From Candidatus Legionella polyplacis (GTDB lineage: Bacteria > Pseudomonadota > Gammaproteobacteria > Legionellales > Legionellaceae), in assembly GCF_037013735.1 (NCBI RefSeq), contig NZ_CP135136.1, forward strand, positions 466,981 to 530,980: a stretch of DNA of 64,000 bases. Reading direction: 5' to 3'. Below, piece by piece: positions 1 through 9,819 of this stretch. A program made the translations under genes and the position numbers. The notes beneath the pieces were generated by a model. It ran no database searches, was not told where the DNA came from, and saw only the letters and a list, made by a program, of their open reading frames with translations. How positions within the stretch are numbered: the first letter of the stretch is position 1; every line of letters begins with the position of its first letter.

Positions 1-155
1 TTCCCATATATCAATTTGGTTTGTTTTTAATTTAAAATTATTTAATATATTATTTTTTGTTTTTAAAAGAAAATTATATGACATATAATATATTATATAT
101 TTTTATAAAGTTTTTTATTTGTTTTGATAGATAATTTTTTTTTAAATAAGTATCT

Positions 156-1112
156 ATGAATAGAAATTTTTTAGATTTTGAATCTCCTATAGAAGAATTA
201 TATCAAAAAATTAAAGCATTATATGTAATAATTTGTGATGACAATAAGAAACATGTTAATAAAAAAATTAATTATCTTGAATCTAAATATTATTTTTTAA
301 TAAAAAAAATTTTTTCAAGATTAGATCCTTGGAAAATTGTTCAGATTGCTCGACATCCATTAAGGCCTCAAACAAGTGATTATATATATAGTATTTTTAC
401 TGATTTTCAAGAGTTACATGGAGATAGATATTATTCATCAGCTCCGGCAATAATTGGAGGTTTGGCTAAGTTAGGTAATGATTCTGTTATGTTAATAGGT
501 CATCAAAAAGGAAAACATACAAAAGAAAAAATATATCGAAATTTTGGAATGGCTAGACCAGAAGAATACAGGAAAGCATTGCGTTTAATGAAATTAGCAG
601 AAAAATTTGAATTGCCTGTTTTTACTTTTATTGATACTCCAGGAGCATATCCTGGAGTTATTGCAGAAAGATATAATCAATCTAGAGCAATTGCTGAGAA
701 TTTATTAGGTATGTCAAGTTTAAAGACAAGAATTATTTGTACAATTATTGGAGAAGCTGGTTCTGGTGGGGCTTTAGCGATTGGTATAGGAGATAGAATT
801 TTAATGTTAGAATATAGTACTTATTCTATTATTTCACCAGAAGGTTGTGCTTCCATTTTATGGAAAGATATAAATAAATCTCATGAAGCTGCATGTTCTA
901 TGGGAATTACTTCTAAAGATATTTTAAGATTAAAATTGATTGATAGAATTATTAAAGAGCCTTTAGGTGGAGCTCATAGATGTCCTAATGAAATGTTTTT
1001 ACATTTAAAAAGTGTTTTTTTAAAAGAATTAAAGATTCTTAAATCATTTTCTCTAAATGAAATTTTAAAGAATCGTTACAAAAAATTTATTAAAATGGGA
1101 GTTAAAAATTAG
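156..1112 (+). CDS. accA: Acetyl-CoA carboxylase carboxyltransferase subunit alpha
   Basis: AccA forms the carboxyltransferase half of acetyl-CoA carboxylase with AccD, moving the carboxyl group from biotin to acetyl-CoA to make malonyl-CoA, the first step of fatty-acid synthesis. The 318-residue protein has the usual family length. The crotonase-fold core shows DTPGAYPG at about residues 160-167 and [10 protein letters not shown] at about 199-208, both hallmark segments. The start is the ATG at 156. The partner accD lies in this window at 49578. tilS follows after 4 bp, so the two are probably co-transcribed. Family assignment is secure. Confidence 0.97.
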   Translation: MNRNFLDFESPIEELYQKIKALYVIICDDNKKHVNKKINYLESKYYFLIKKIFSRLDPWKIVQIARHPLRPQTSDYIYSIFTDFQELHGDRYYSSAPAIIGGLAKLGNDSVMLIGHQKGKHTKEKIYRNFGMARPEEYRKALRLMKLAEKFELPVFTFIDTPGAYPGVIAERYNQSRAIAENLLGMSSLKTRIICTIIGEAGSGGALAIGIGDRILMLEYSTYSIISPEGCASILWKDINKSHEAACSMGITSKDILRLKLIDRIIKEPLGGAHRCPNEMFLHLKSVFLKELKILKSFSLNEILKNRYKKFIKMGVKN

Positions 1113-1116
1113 TTCT

Positions 1117-2427
1117 TTGCTAGATTCTTATTGGTTATCTTATTTAAAAAAATATGATAGGTTATTTGTGGGTTTTAGTGGAGGATTAGATTCAACAGTA
1201 TTATTATATTCTTTATTTGCAGAGCAATATTTTAGATCAAAAATAATTGCTTTACATATTAATCATAATTTAAGTGATCGTTCTTATTTTTGGGAAGATC
1301 ATTGTAGACAATTTTGTTACAATAAAAAAATTTTATTTATTTCTAAAAATATTTATTTTACTAAACTTTCTAATGTTGAACAGATAGCAAGAAGAATTAG
1401 ATATAGTATTTATTTAAGTATTCTTGGAAAGAATGATGCAATTTTATTAGGTCATCATAAAAATGATCAGGTTGAAACTTTGTTATTACATTTATTTAGA
1501 GGGTCTGGTATTTGTGGTTTATCTGCTATGCATCCTGTAAGATCTTTAAAATTAGGATACGTAGTTAGACCATTTTTAAAATATGAATCTTATATATTGA
1601 GGCAATATGCCGATGAAAATAATTTGAACTGGATTGATGATGATAGTAATCATAATAATGTTTTTTCAAGAAATTTTTTAAGAAATAAAGTTATTCCATT
1701 AATTACTTTACGTTGGCCTGGTATTGTTAATAATTTGTTTAGATTAGCGTCTAATTGTTTAGATGCTAGCAATAATTTGTTTGATTTGGCTAGAATTGAT
1801 TGTCCTGAAATTCTGAATTGTAGATACAAAAATTTTTCTCATATTCCAATAAAAAATTTGATAAAATTAAGCATAGAACGTATAAAAAATGTTTTATATT
1901 TTTGGTTTAAAAATTTAGGTATTCTTATTCCTAATTCAAAAATTTTTAATATTATAGCAAGTAATCTTAAAAATGCAGAGAATACTACTAATGTAAAAGT
2001 AAATTGGAAGAATATTTGCATAAGGAGTTATAAACAGAATTTATATATTTTATTTGATGAATTTAATTATTATTGTAAATTGAATATGGTAGTGTATTGG
2101 ATTAATTTTCCTAGTCCTTTATTTTTAGGAAAAAGTTTAGGTACTTTAAATGTAATAAATACTAAATATGGATTATTTATACCTAAGGGTAGTAAAATTT
2201 TTATTAAATTTCGTTCTGGAGGTGAGAGGATTAGATGGAGAAAACAAAATAAAACATTAAAAAAATTATTTCAATATTGGAATGTACCACCTTGGTTGAG
2301 GTTTAGGATTCCTCTCTTATATATTGATAATGTATTAGCATGTGTTATTGGATATGCGATTAGTGATGATTTTTATTGTATTTCTGAAGAAAATTCTTCT
2401 TATTGGTTTAAATTAAAAAATAATTAA
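1117..2427 (+). CDS. tilS: tRNA(Ile)-lysidine synthase
   Basis: TilS modifies C34 of the CAU-anticodon tRNA-Ile to lysidine using ATP, so that the tRNA reads AUA. That codon should be very common in a genome this AT-rich. The PP-loop SGGLDST sits at residues 21-27, followed by the N-type ATP pyrophosphatase domain with GHHKNDQVET at about 110-119, and a C-terminal substrate-binding part ending near residue 436, the normal length. The best start is the TTG at 1117, 4 bp after the accA stop. No ATG lies near, and the PP-loop spacing fits the family. Confidence 0.95.
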   Translation: MLDSYWLSYLKKYDRLFVGFSGGLDSTVLLYSLFAEQYFRSKIIALHINHNLSDRSYFWEDHCRQFCYNKKILFISKNIYFTKLSNVEQIARRIRYSIYLSILGKNDAILLGHHKNDQVETLLLHLFRGSGICGLSAMHPVRSLKLGYVVRPFLKYESYILRQYADENNLNWIDDDSNHNNVFSRNFLRNKVIPLITLRWPGIVNNLFRLASNCLDASNNLFDLARIDCPEILNCRYKNFSHIPIKNLIKLSIERIKNVLYFWFKNLGILIPNSKIFNIIASNLKNAENTTNVKVNWKNICIRSYKQNLYILFDEFNYYCKLNMVVYWINFPSPLFLGKSLGTLNVINTKYGLFIPKGSKIFIKFRSGGERIRWRKQNKTLKKLFQYWNVPPWLRFRIPLLYIDNVLACVIGYAISDDFYCISEENSSYWFKLKNN

Positions 2428-2456
2428 AAATTATAGGTTTATGTTTATTAGTAAGG

Positions 2457-2475
2457 ACAATTTTGAATTGTTTTT
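2457..2475 (+). terminator. Candidate intrinsic terminator after accA-tilS
   Basis: A 6-bp perfect stem (ACAATT/AATTGT) with a 3-nt loop is followed directly by four more T residues, 30 bp after the tilS stop. The stem is AT-rich and weak, so this is a candidate only. Its position between tilS and the separately placed MFS genes is sensible. Confidence 0.35.
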
Positions 2476-2687
2476 ATATTAATAATATGGTTAATAATAC
2501 AGGTTTTATTTTTATTGTTAATAGTTTAATTTCAAGTTTTGTATATTAAAATTAGTGATTTTATATTTTATGTGGTTGTATATTAATCTTATGATTGTTA
2601 TGAAATTGATATTTATCAATAGATAAAATAGATTTATAAATAGTTTTTTGATATACTTATGGTTAAGTACAATTCATAGGTTTATTT

Positions 2688-3974
2688 ATGATTTTTAAAA
2701 GATCTTTTTTTAGTGATAGTAATAAATACTTTATGTCATGGTTAGTTTGTTTATCTTCTGGATTGTTTTTTTGTTATGAATTTTTTCAATTTAATATTTT
2801 TGATGTTATTAATGAATCTTTACGTAGTGATTTTAAAATTAATTCTGCACAGTTGAGTTGGATGTCGAGTATGTATTTATGGGCAGATGTTTTTTTCTTA
2901 ATACCTGCTGGAATTATTCTAGATTGTTTTTCTGTTCGTAAAGTTGTATTGATTACTATGTTAATTTGTATTTTTGGTATTTTTGGTTTTGCAATTTCTC
3001 ATTCATTTATTTTTGCTTCTATTTTTTATTTCATATCAGGTATAGGTAATGCTTTTTGTTTTTTATCTTGTGTTGTTTTGATTTCTAGATGGTTTCCGTC
3101 ATGTAGAAGAGCATTGATTATTGGTATTGTTATTATGATGGCTTTTATTGGTGGTATGATATCTCATATTCTTTTAACATGGTTAAATAATTTTTTTAAT
3201 TGGAGATTTTCATTATATATAGATGTAGTGACTGGTTTATTTTTGTTTCTTTGGTTATATCTTGTAATTCAAGATTTTCCATATTTATCTTATCCTAATA
3301 AAGATAAGAATATATTATCTATGGATAAGTATAGATTATTTATATGTTTTTTGAATGTTATAAAAAATAAACAAAACTGGTTAATTGGTTTATATACATC
3401 TTTGTTAAATTTACCAGTAGTGGTTTTATGTGCTTTATGGGGTGGAACATATTTGCAATATACTTATCATTTATCTAAATTAGAGTCTGTTAAAATAATT
3501 AATATGATATTTATGGGAAGTATATTTGGTTCTCCATTGATGGGATGGATTTCAGATTTTTATAAACGTAGAAAACCATTAATGTTTTTTGGAGCTATAA
3601 TGAATATTATAGTCATGATTCCTTTATGTATAAAGTGTTTGTTTATATCGAAATTTTTATTGTTTATATTATTTTTTTTAATAGGATTTTTTGCGAGTTC
3701 TCAAGTTATTAGTTGTCCGTTAATTTCTGAAAGTAATTCTAGTTTAAATACTGGAGCAGCTACAAGTATTGCTTCTATTATAATTATGGGTGGAGGAGCT
3801 ATAGGACAAGTCTTGTTTGGTTATTTGGTGCAAATTCATTCAAATTATTATATTAAATATTATTTAAATTATGATTTTATTTATGCAATGAGAATTTTTC
3901 CTATATCTTTAATAATTGCGTTATTTACAGTTTTCTTTATAAAAGAGACTTATTGTAGATCTTTAGTAGATTAA
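2688..3974 (+). CDS. MFS transporter, first of a tandem pair
   Basis: A 428-residue inner-membrane carrier of the major facilitator superfamily. The sequence has about twelve hydrophobic segments in two halves. A D-C-x-S-V-R-K type loop follows TM2, and GSPLMGWISDFYKRRKP (about residues 283-299) corresponds to the MFS signature repeated in the second half. It is clearly paralogous to the next gene: both begin with a W-x-x-C-x-x-x-L-F-F-x-Y-E-F segment and share GxGxAFCFLS and FFASSQ/FFTASQ motifs. The family resembles the large set of Legionella/Coxiella MFS nutrient carriers. The substrate is unknown; proximity to deoB suggests nucleosides, which is inference. Confidence 0.85.
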   Translation: MIFKRSFFSDSNKYFMSWLVCLSSGLFFCYEFFQFNIFDVINESLRSDFKINSAQLSWMSSMYLWADVFFLIPAGIILDCFSVRKVVLITMLICIFGIFGFAISHSFIFASIFYFISGIGNAFCFLSCVVLISRWFPSCRRALIIGIVIMMAFIGGMISHILLTWLNNFFNWRFSLYIDVVTGLFLFLWLYLVIQDFPYLSYPNKDKNILSMDKYRLFICFLNVIKNKQNWLIGLYTSLLNLPVVVLCALWGGTYLQYTYHLSKLESVKIINMIFMGSIFGSPLMGWISDFYKRRKPLMFFGAIMNIIVMIPLCIKCLFISKFLLFILFFLIGFFASSQVISCPLISESNSSLNTGAATSIASIIIMGGGAIGQVLFGYLVQIHSNYYIKYYLNYDFIYAMRIFPISLIIALFTVFFIKETYCRSLVD

Positions 3975-3997
3975 AATAAGTTTATAGGAACGTAAAA

Positions 3998-5293
3998 ATG
4001 TTTAGAGTAGCAAAAAGAAATATAAATTTTTGTTTTAAAAAAAAACTAAGTTTGGTTTTATTTCCATGGTTTATTTGTATATGTGGTTCTTTATTTTTTT
4101 TCTATGAATTTATACAGGGAAATATGTTTTCTTCAATTGCTGATAATGTTATGAGAGATTTTTGTATTCATGCCGATAAAATGGCTTATCTTTCTAGTAT
4201 ATATTACGTATCTAACGTATGTTTTTTACCTTTTGCAGGTGGTATTCTAAATAAATATTCGGTTAAAAAAATTATTTTGTTATCTATGCTGATTTGTATA
4301 ATTAGCATTTTTTGTTTTTCTTATACTAAATCTTTTTACTTAGCTTTAATTTGTAGATTTGTAATGGGAATTGGAAGTGCTTTTTGTTTTTTGAGTCCTA
4401 TACGTCTTGCGTCAAATTGGATTGTTTCAAATAAAATGGCTTTAGCTACAGGATTTATTGTTACTATTGGAATGGTTGGCGGTATATTTTCTCAATATCC
4501 TTTGACAAAATTGGTGATTAGATTTGGATGGAGAAATGCTTTATTAATTGTAGCTTGGTTTGGTGTATTTATATTGTTAATTATGTATTTAGGCATTATT
4601 GATAGAAAAGATATTAGAAACAATTTTAGAAAAAATAATACTTCTTTTTTTTGTATTTTAAAAAAAGTATATTGTAATTTTTATATTTTGAGAGCTGCTT
4701 TGTATACTAGTTTAATGAACATGGTTGTTGCTGTATTTGGAGCAATGATTGGAACTATTTATTTAATGCGAAGGATGAATGTTATTAAAGAAGTAGCTTC
4801 CAGCATTAATACTATGTTGTTTTTAGGTATTATTTTTGGTAGTCCAATTATAGGTTGGATATCAGATATGTTAAAACTTCGTATTATAGTTATGCAAATT
4901 GGTGCTATATTGTCTTTTATAGTTTCTGTATTTATTTTCTTTTATCCTGTTTCATTGTTTGAAATGAAATTGTTATTTTTTTTGTTAGGTTTTTTTACTG
5001 CATCGCAAATTATAAGTTATGCTTTTGTATCTGAATTAGGTGATTTAGAGATTTCTACTATGTCAGTTAGTGTAGTTTCTACTATTACTCAAGGCAGTTA
5101 TGTTGTGTATCAAAATATATTTAGTTTTTTATTAATGTATTGTCAAAAAATAAGATGTTTGAAATCTACATTTTTTTATTCTATAGAAGATTATCGTTAT
5201 GCAATTTTAATTATTCCTTTTGGAATGATTATTGCTTTTTTTATTTTATTTGGTTTAAAGGAAATTAATTATAATTTATTAGAGGAGAGATAA
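3998..5293 (+). CDS. MFS transporter, second of a tandem pair
   Basis: A 431-residue major facilitator superfamily carrier with about twelve membrane segments, paralogous to the gene 23 bp upstream. GSPIIGWISD (about residues 285-294) and FFTASQ are shared with its neighbour. An AGGAA ribosome-binding site lies 10 bp before the ATG. The stop is separated from the deoB start by one base, so carrier and phosphopentomutase are almost certainly translated from one mRNA. In Legionella pneumophila a paired MFS locus, phtC-phtD, supports thymidine uptake. Orthology of this pair to phtC-phtD is possible but cannot be shown from the sequence alone. Confidence 0.85.
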   Translation: MFRVAKRNINFCFKKKLSLVLFPWFICICGSLFFFYEFIQGNMFSSIADNVMRDFCIHADKMAYLSSIYYVSNVCFLPFAGGILNKYSVKKIILLSMLICIISIFCFSYTKSFYLALICRFVMGIGSAFCFLSPIRLASNWIVSNKMALATGFIVTIGMVGGIFSQYPLTKLVIRFGWRNALLIVAWFGVFILLIMYLGIIDRKDIRNNFRKNNTSFFCILKKVYCNFYILRAALYTSLMNMVVAVFGAMIGTIYLMRRMNVIKEVASSINTMLFLGIIFGSPIIGWISDMLKLRIIVMQIGAILSFIVSVFIFFYPVSLFEMKLLFFLLGFFTASQIISYAFVSELGDLEISTMSVSVVSTITQGSYVVYQNIFSFLLMYCQKIRCLKSTFFYSIEDYRYAILIIPFGMIIAFFILFGLKEINYNLLEER

Positions 5294-5294
5294 T

Positions 5295-6518
5295 ATGTCT
5301 TTAAGAAGAGTATGTTTATTGTTATTAGATTCTTTGGGTGTGGGAGAAAGTTTGGATGCTAATAAATATAATGATCAAGGTTCTAATACTTTTGGAAATA
5401 TTTATATGGCTTGTTCTAATGGAAAGGCAGATCTTGTAGGTATTAGAAGTGGAAAATTGAATATACCAAATTTATCAAAATTAGGAATATATCATGTGGC
5501 TGTTGCAAGTTCTGGAATAGATTTGGTAGACTTATCTGTATTAGATAAACCATTAGGATATTATGGATATGCTGTTGAAAAAAGTTTTGGAAAGGATACA
5601 CCTAGTGGTCATTGGGAAATAACAGGAGTTCCAACTGTTTTACCATGGGGATATTTCCCAAATACTGATCCTTGTTTTCCTAAAGATTTAATTAGTGAAT
5701 TTATTAAACAAGCTAATTTGCCTGGTGTTTTAGGTCAGAAGCATTCTTCTGGTACCGTAATTATAGAAGAGTTTGGTGAAGAGCATTTACGTACGGGTAA
5801 ACCTATCATTTATACGTCTAATGATAGTATATTTCAAATTGCGGCTCATGAAGATATATTCAATATAAGACAATTATATGATATTTGTAAAATTGCAAAA
5901 ATATTAGTGGATAAATATAATATTAGTAGAGTGGTTGCTAGACCGTTTTCTGGAAAACCTGGTTCATTTTTTAGAACGGAAAATCGTCGTGACTATATAG
6001 GTGAGCCACCTGAGTCTACTTTGTTAGATATCTTGAAAGAAAATAATAGGGAGGTTATTACTATTGGTAAGGTTTCTGATATTTATTCTAATCGAGGATG
6101 TACTAGAATAATTAAGGGAAAAAATAATATGGCGTTATTTGATGCTACTTTGAGCGCTCTTAAATCAGCTTCTTATGGAAGTTTGATATTTACTAATTTT
6201 GTTGATTTTGATTCTGTTTATGGTCATAGAAGAAATGTTGCTGGTTATGCGAACGCTTTAGAGTTATTTGATTCTAGGTTACCTGAATTATTTTCTATAT
6301 TACGTGAAGATGATCTTGTATTTATTGTGTCAGATCATGGTTGTGATCCTACATTTTCTGGGTTTGGTCATACAAGAGAGCATATTCCAATATTAGGTTT
6401 TGGGCCAAAAATATCAAGTAATTTTATTGGACGTCGTGATACATTTGCAGATATTGGACAAAGTATTGCAGAGTATTTAAATGTTGGTCCATTAATGCAT
6501 GGTATATCATTTATTTGA
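5295..6518 (+). CDS. deoB: Phosphopentomutase
   Basis: DeoB interconverts (deoxy)ribose-1-phosphate and -5-phosphate, feeding sugars from nucleoside phosphorolysis into the pentose phosphate pathway. The 407-residue protein carries the alkaline-phosphatase-fold metal site: D12 in LLLDSLGVGE, GKDTPSGHWE at 100-109 with the threonine that is phosphorylated, and the C-terminal SDHGCDPT and HTREHIP segments. Length and motifs match the enterobacterial enzyme closely. AGGAGA lies just upstream inside the end of the preceding MFS gene. No nucleoside phosphorylase is present in this window. Confidence 0.97.
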   Translation: MSLRRVCLLLLDSLGVGESLDANKYNDQGSNTFGNIYMACSNGKADLVGIRSGKLNIPNLSKLGIYHVAVASSGIDLVDLSVLDKPLGYYGYAVEKSFGKDTPSGHWEITGVPTVLPWGYFPNTDPCFPKDLISEFIKQANLPGVLGQKHSSGTVIIEEFGEEHLRTGKPIIYTSNDSIFQIAAHEDIFNIRQLYDICKIAKILVDKYNISRVVARPFSGKPGSFFRTENRRDYIGEPPESTLLDILKENNREVITIGKVSDIYSNRGCTRIIKGKNNMALFDATLSALKSASYGSLIFTNFVDFDSVYGHRRNVAGYANALELFDSRLPELFSILREDDLVFIVSDHGCDPTFSGFGHTREHIPILGFGPKISSNFIGRRDTFADIGQSIAEYLNVGPLMHGISFI

Positions 6519-6559
6519 TAGGTTTCATTTTGTTGATAGATTATAATTTTTTATGGTTG

Positions 6560-6595
6560 AATGATGTATCATTGATATGATAGTATCAGAATACT
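6560..6595. repeat. Overlapping short dyads upstream of hslV
   Basis: Three overlapping inverted repeats lie together: AATGAT/ATCATT (6560-6573), TGATA/TATCA (6573-6588) and AGTAT/ATACT (6582-6595). They could form mutually exclusive small hairpins after deoB or an operator before hslV. A TATAAT at 6623-6628 is the likeliest -10 element for hslV but lacks a good -35. In DNA this AT-rich, short dyads arise by chance. Confidence 0.25.
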
Positions 6596-6700
6596 GTACT
6601 GTTTGATCTTTTTATTAAGAAGTATAATTATTTTAATAATTTAAGATTATTTTTTTAAAGTTAGGTTGTAAAAAAAATTTTTGTTTATGAGGTTAATGAT

Positions 6701-7240
6701 TTGAATCAGTATTATGGAACAACTATTTTATCGGTTAGAAAAGATAATGTAGTAGTAATTGGTGGTGATGGGCAAGTAACAATGGGAAATATTGTTATGA
6801 AAGCTAATGCACGAAAAGTAAGAAGATTATATCAAGATAAAGTGATAGCTGGATTTGCTGGTGCTACAGCTGATGCTTTTACTTTATTTGAAAGATTTGA
6901 AAGAAAACTTGAAATGCATCAAGGACATTTATTAAGAGCTGCTGTAGAATTAACAAAAGATTGGCGTACTGATAAAATACTTAGGCGTTTAGAGGCTATT
7001 CTTACTGTTTCTGATAAAGAATCATCTTTGATTGTTACCGGAAATGGTGATGTTATTGAACCAGAGGGAGGTATAATTGCTGTTGGATCTGGAGGTCCAT
7101 TTGCACAAGCATCTGCTTGTGCTTTATTGGAAAATACAAATTTATCTGCTCGTAGTATAGTAGAAAAAAGTTTGTTAATTGCTAGTAACATATGTATTTA
7201 TACCAATGAAAATTTGACTATTGAAGAGTTAAGCGATTGA
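6701..7240 (+). CDS. hslV: ATP-dependent protease proteolytic subunit HslV
   Basis: HslV is the threonine-peptidase core of the HslUV (ClpQY) protease, a cytoplasmic double hexamer that degrades proteins unfolded by HslU. The conserved block TTILSVRK starts at residue 7, and [14 protein letters not shown] and GSGG follow as in the family. The start is the TTG at 6701, giving 179 residues. This places five residues (NQYYG) between Met1 and the catalytic Thr7, so more than the initiator methionine must be removed to free the nucleophile. No alternative start lies directly before the threonine. The gene is adjacent to hslU. Confidence 0.96.
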   Translation: MNQYYGTTILSVRKDNVVVIGGDGQVTMGNIVMKANARKVRRLYQDKVIAGFAGATADAFTLFERFERKLEMHQGHLLRAAVELTKDWRTDKILRRLEAILTVSDKESSLIVTGNGDVIEPEGGIIAVGSGGPFAQASACALLENTNLSARSIVEKSLLIASNICIYTNENLTIEELSD

Positions 7241-7245
7241 TTATT

Positions 7246-8643
7246 ATGAATAATGATATGATAAATGAAAGAGTTATGACACCTAGAGAGATTGTTCAAG
7301 AATTAGATAAATATATTATAGGACAGGATGAAGCTAAACGTTCTGTAGCACTTGCATTGAGAAATCGGTGGCGTCGTATGCAAATTTCGGATTTAGTGTT
7401 GCGTAATGAAATTATGCCTAAGAATATTTTAATGATAGGTCCAACTGGTGTTGGAAAAACGGAAATTGCTAGACGTTTGGCTAAATTGGCAAAAGCTCCT
7501 TTTATAAAAGTCGAAGCAAGTAAGTTTACTGAGGTAGGTTATGTTGGTAGAGATGTTGATTCTATTATTCGTGATTTAGCTATAATTGCTTTTAAACAAG
7601 AACGAGAAATAGCTATGAAAAAAGTTGAACATTTAGCTAGAATCGCTGCTGAAGAGAGAATTTTAGATGTTTTGTTGCCACCAGCCAGAGGAGATAAACA
7701 AAAGAGTGTTAATAATATCGATTTAACAAATAATATATCATCATCAAGTGATGGAAAAGAATCTGTAACTCGTAAAATTTTTAGAGATAAATTAAGAGAA
7801 GGAAAATTAAATAAAAATGAAATAGAAATTGAATTATCTGTTTCAAATGTTGGTATAGAAATTATGGCCCCTCCTGGTATGGAGGAAATGACCAATCAAT
7901 TGCAATCTATATTCCAACAAATTGGAAGTACACGTACTAAATCTAGGAAATTATTAATTTCTAAAGCGATGGAATTGTTAAGGGAAGAAGAAGCTTCCAA
8001 ATTAGTTAATGAAGAAGATATTAAGAGTCGTGTTATAGAAAGTGTAGAACAAAATGGGATTGTGTTTATAGATGAAATAGATAAAGTAGCTAAAAGAATT
8101 GATCATTCAAGTGGTGGTGGTGATATTTCTAGAGAAGGTGTTCAACGAGATTTGTTGCCATTATTAGAGGGAACTACAGTATCTACGAAATATGGAATGA
8201 TTAGATCTGATCATATACTATTTATTGCATCTGGAGCTTTTCATATATCAAAGCCTTCAGATCTTATAGCAGAGTTACAAGGAAGGTTACCAATTAGAGT
8301 TGAGTTAAAAGCTTTGAGTATAAAAGATTTTGAAAAGATTTTAATAGAACCAAATTGTTCTTTAACTGAACAATATGTGGCTTTGATGGCTACTGAAGGG
8401 TTAAAGTTAGTTTTTAAATCTTCTGGAATTCGTCAAATTGCAGAAGTTGCATGGAAGGTTAATGAATGTACTGAAAATATTGGTGCTCGTAGATTATATA
8501 CAGTAATGGAACGTTTATTGGAAGTTATTTCTTTTGAAGCTAGCGATAAAAATGGAGAAACTATTTATATAGATTCAGAATATGTAGGTAAGTATTTAGG
8601 AAAATTAATTGAAAATTATGATTTAGCTAGATATATACTTTAA
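7246..8643 (+). CDS. hslU: ATP-dependent protease ATPase subunit HslU
   Basis: HslU is the AAA+ unfoldase that feeds substrates into HslV. Walker A GPTGVGKT is at residues 65-72, Walker B is in FIDEIDK, and the GARRL sensor region and a C-terminal DLARYIL tail (the tail docks into HslV) are present. I chose the ATG at 7246 (465 residues). A TTG at 7237 overlapping the hslV stop and an ATG at 7258 are alternatives. The family motif MTPREIVxELD begins at residue 11. The gene is coupled to hslV with a 5-bp gap. All catalytic elements look intact. Confidence 0.97.
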   Translation: MNNDMINERVMTPREIVQELDKYIIGQDEAKRSVALALRNRWRRMQISDLVLRNEIMPKNILMIGPTGVGKTEIARRLAKLAKAPFIKVEASKFTEVGYVGRDVDSIIRDLAIIAFKQEREIAMKKVEHLARIAAEERILDVLLPPARGDKQKSVNNIDLTNNISSSSDGKESVTRKIFRDKLREGKLNKNEIEIELSVSNVGIEIMAPPGMEEMTNQLQSIFQQIGSTRTKSRKLLISKAMELLREEEASKLVNEEDIKSRVIESVEQNGIVFIDEIDKVAKRIDHSSGGGDISREGVQRDLLPLLEGTTVSTKYGMIRSDHILFIASGAFHISKPSDLIAELQGRLPIRVELKALSIKDFEKILIEPNCSLTEQYVALMATEGLKLVFKSSGIRQIAEVAWKVNECTENIGARRLYTVMERLLEVISFEASDKNGETIYIDSEYVGKYLGKLIENYDLARYIL

Positions 8644-8748
8644 AGAAATAGATTATTTTTTATTTTTTTATAGATAAATTATTGTATTTAGTTTATTGTT
8701 GATTTGGATTGATTAATTTTTTAATGTTTAAGAAGTTTTATATAAATT

Positions 8749-9659
8749 ATGGTATATAATAGAAGTCATTTTTTAAAAAGAATTATTGATTTCATTAATT
8801 TTGGTCTATATAATTCTAATATGTGTTCGCTTTATTTTGGTCATGGTACTAGCAATGTTTGGGATGATATTTTATTATTAGTTTTGGGAACATTGAATTT
8901 GCCACTAAGTATAAATCCAATTGTTTTGCAAACTGTTGTTACATTTAAAGAAAAAAAAAAATTCTTAGTAATATAAATAAAAGAATTGTTAATCGTGTTC
9001 CAGTGTCTTATTTAATTAATAAGTCTTATTTTTATGGATTACTTTTTTATGTTAATAGAAATGTATTTATTCCACGTTCACCAATGGTATCTTTATTTTA
9101 TAAAAAATTTTTGCCTTGGGTAAAAACTTTAAAGGTAAAATCTATTTTAGATCTTTGTACTGGTAGTGGTTGTTTAGCAATATCTTGTTGTTATATATTT
9201 TCTGAATCCATTGTTGATGCTACAGATATTTCTGAAAAAGCGTTAGAGATCGCTAGAATTAATTGTAAAAAACATCGCTTATGTAATCGTATTAATTTTA
9301 TTAGATCTGATTTATGGTGCAAAGTTCCAAATATTGAATATGATTTAATTATTTCTAATCCCCCTTATGTTGGAAAAAAAGAAATGATTGTATTACCAAT
9401 GGAATATAGATATGAACCAAGAATAGCTTTAGAATGTATTGAAGATGGTTTTTATATTATAAAAAAGATTTTAGTGAATGCTTATAAGTATTTATCTGAA
9501 AATGGAATGTTATTCATTGAAGTTGGAGATAAATATAGTAGATTAATAAGTACTTTTCCAAAAATATCTTTTATAAATGTTGATTTAGAATTAGGAGGGA
9601 CTGGTGTGTTATTATTTACTAAAAAAGATTTAAAAAAAATTTTTAATTATAAGTTATAA
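8749..9659 (+). pseudogene. prmB: Ribosomal protein L3 glutamine methyltransferase, frameshifted at an A11 tract
   Basis: PrmB methylates a glutamine of ribosomal protein L3 using S-adenosylmethionine. The gene is in two frames: 8749-8976 encodes the N-terminal domain (GHGTSNVWDD), and the rest to 9659 encodes the methyltransferase domain with LDLCTGSGCLAI and the catalytic NPPYV motif. The break falls in a run of eleven A at 8951-8961. With twelve A the frame reads on as KKKILSNINKRIVNRVPVSY, matching the family, and gives about 303 residues, full length. No other lesion is visible. It may be a genuine frameshift, a gene rescued by polymerase slippage, or a sequencing error. Confidence 0.88.
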
Positions 9660-9819
9660 AATTATATAAAAAGTTTTTTATTCTATAAATAAAGAATAAT
9701 TATTTTTTTTATAGGATAAAGAAAAGTTTGTTTTGATGATAGTGAATTATCGGTTTGTATTTTTTTTTAGCAATGGTGATTCTATTCTTTTAAAAGTATT
9801 TTAGATTTTTTTATTTATA

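Noticed and set aside
1..7. Possible minus-strand start codon (ATGGGA) running off the left edge
   Set aside because: Only seven bases are inside the window and no ribosome-binding site is visible; nothing supports a gene.
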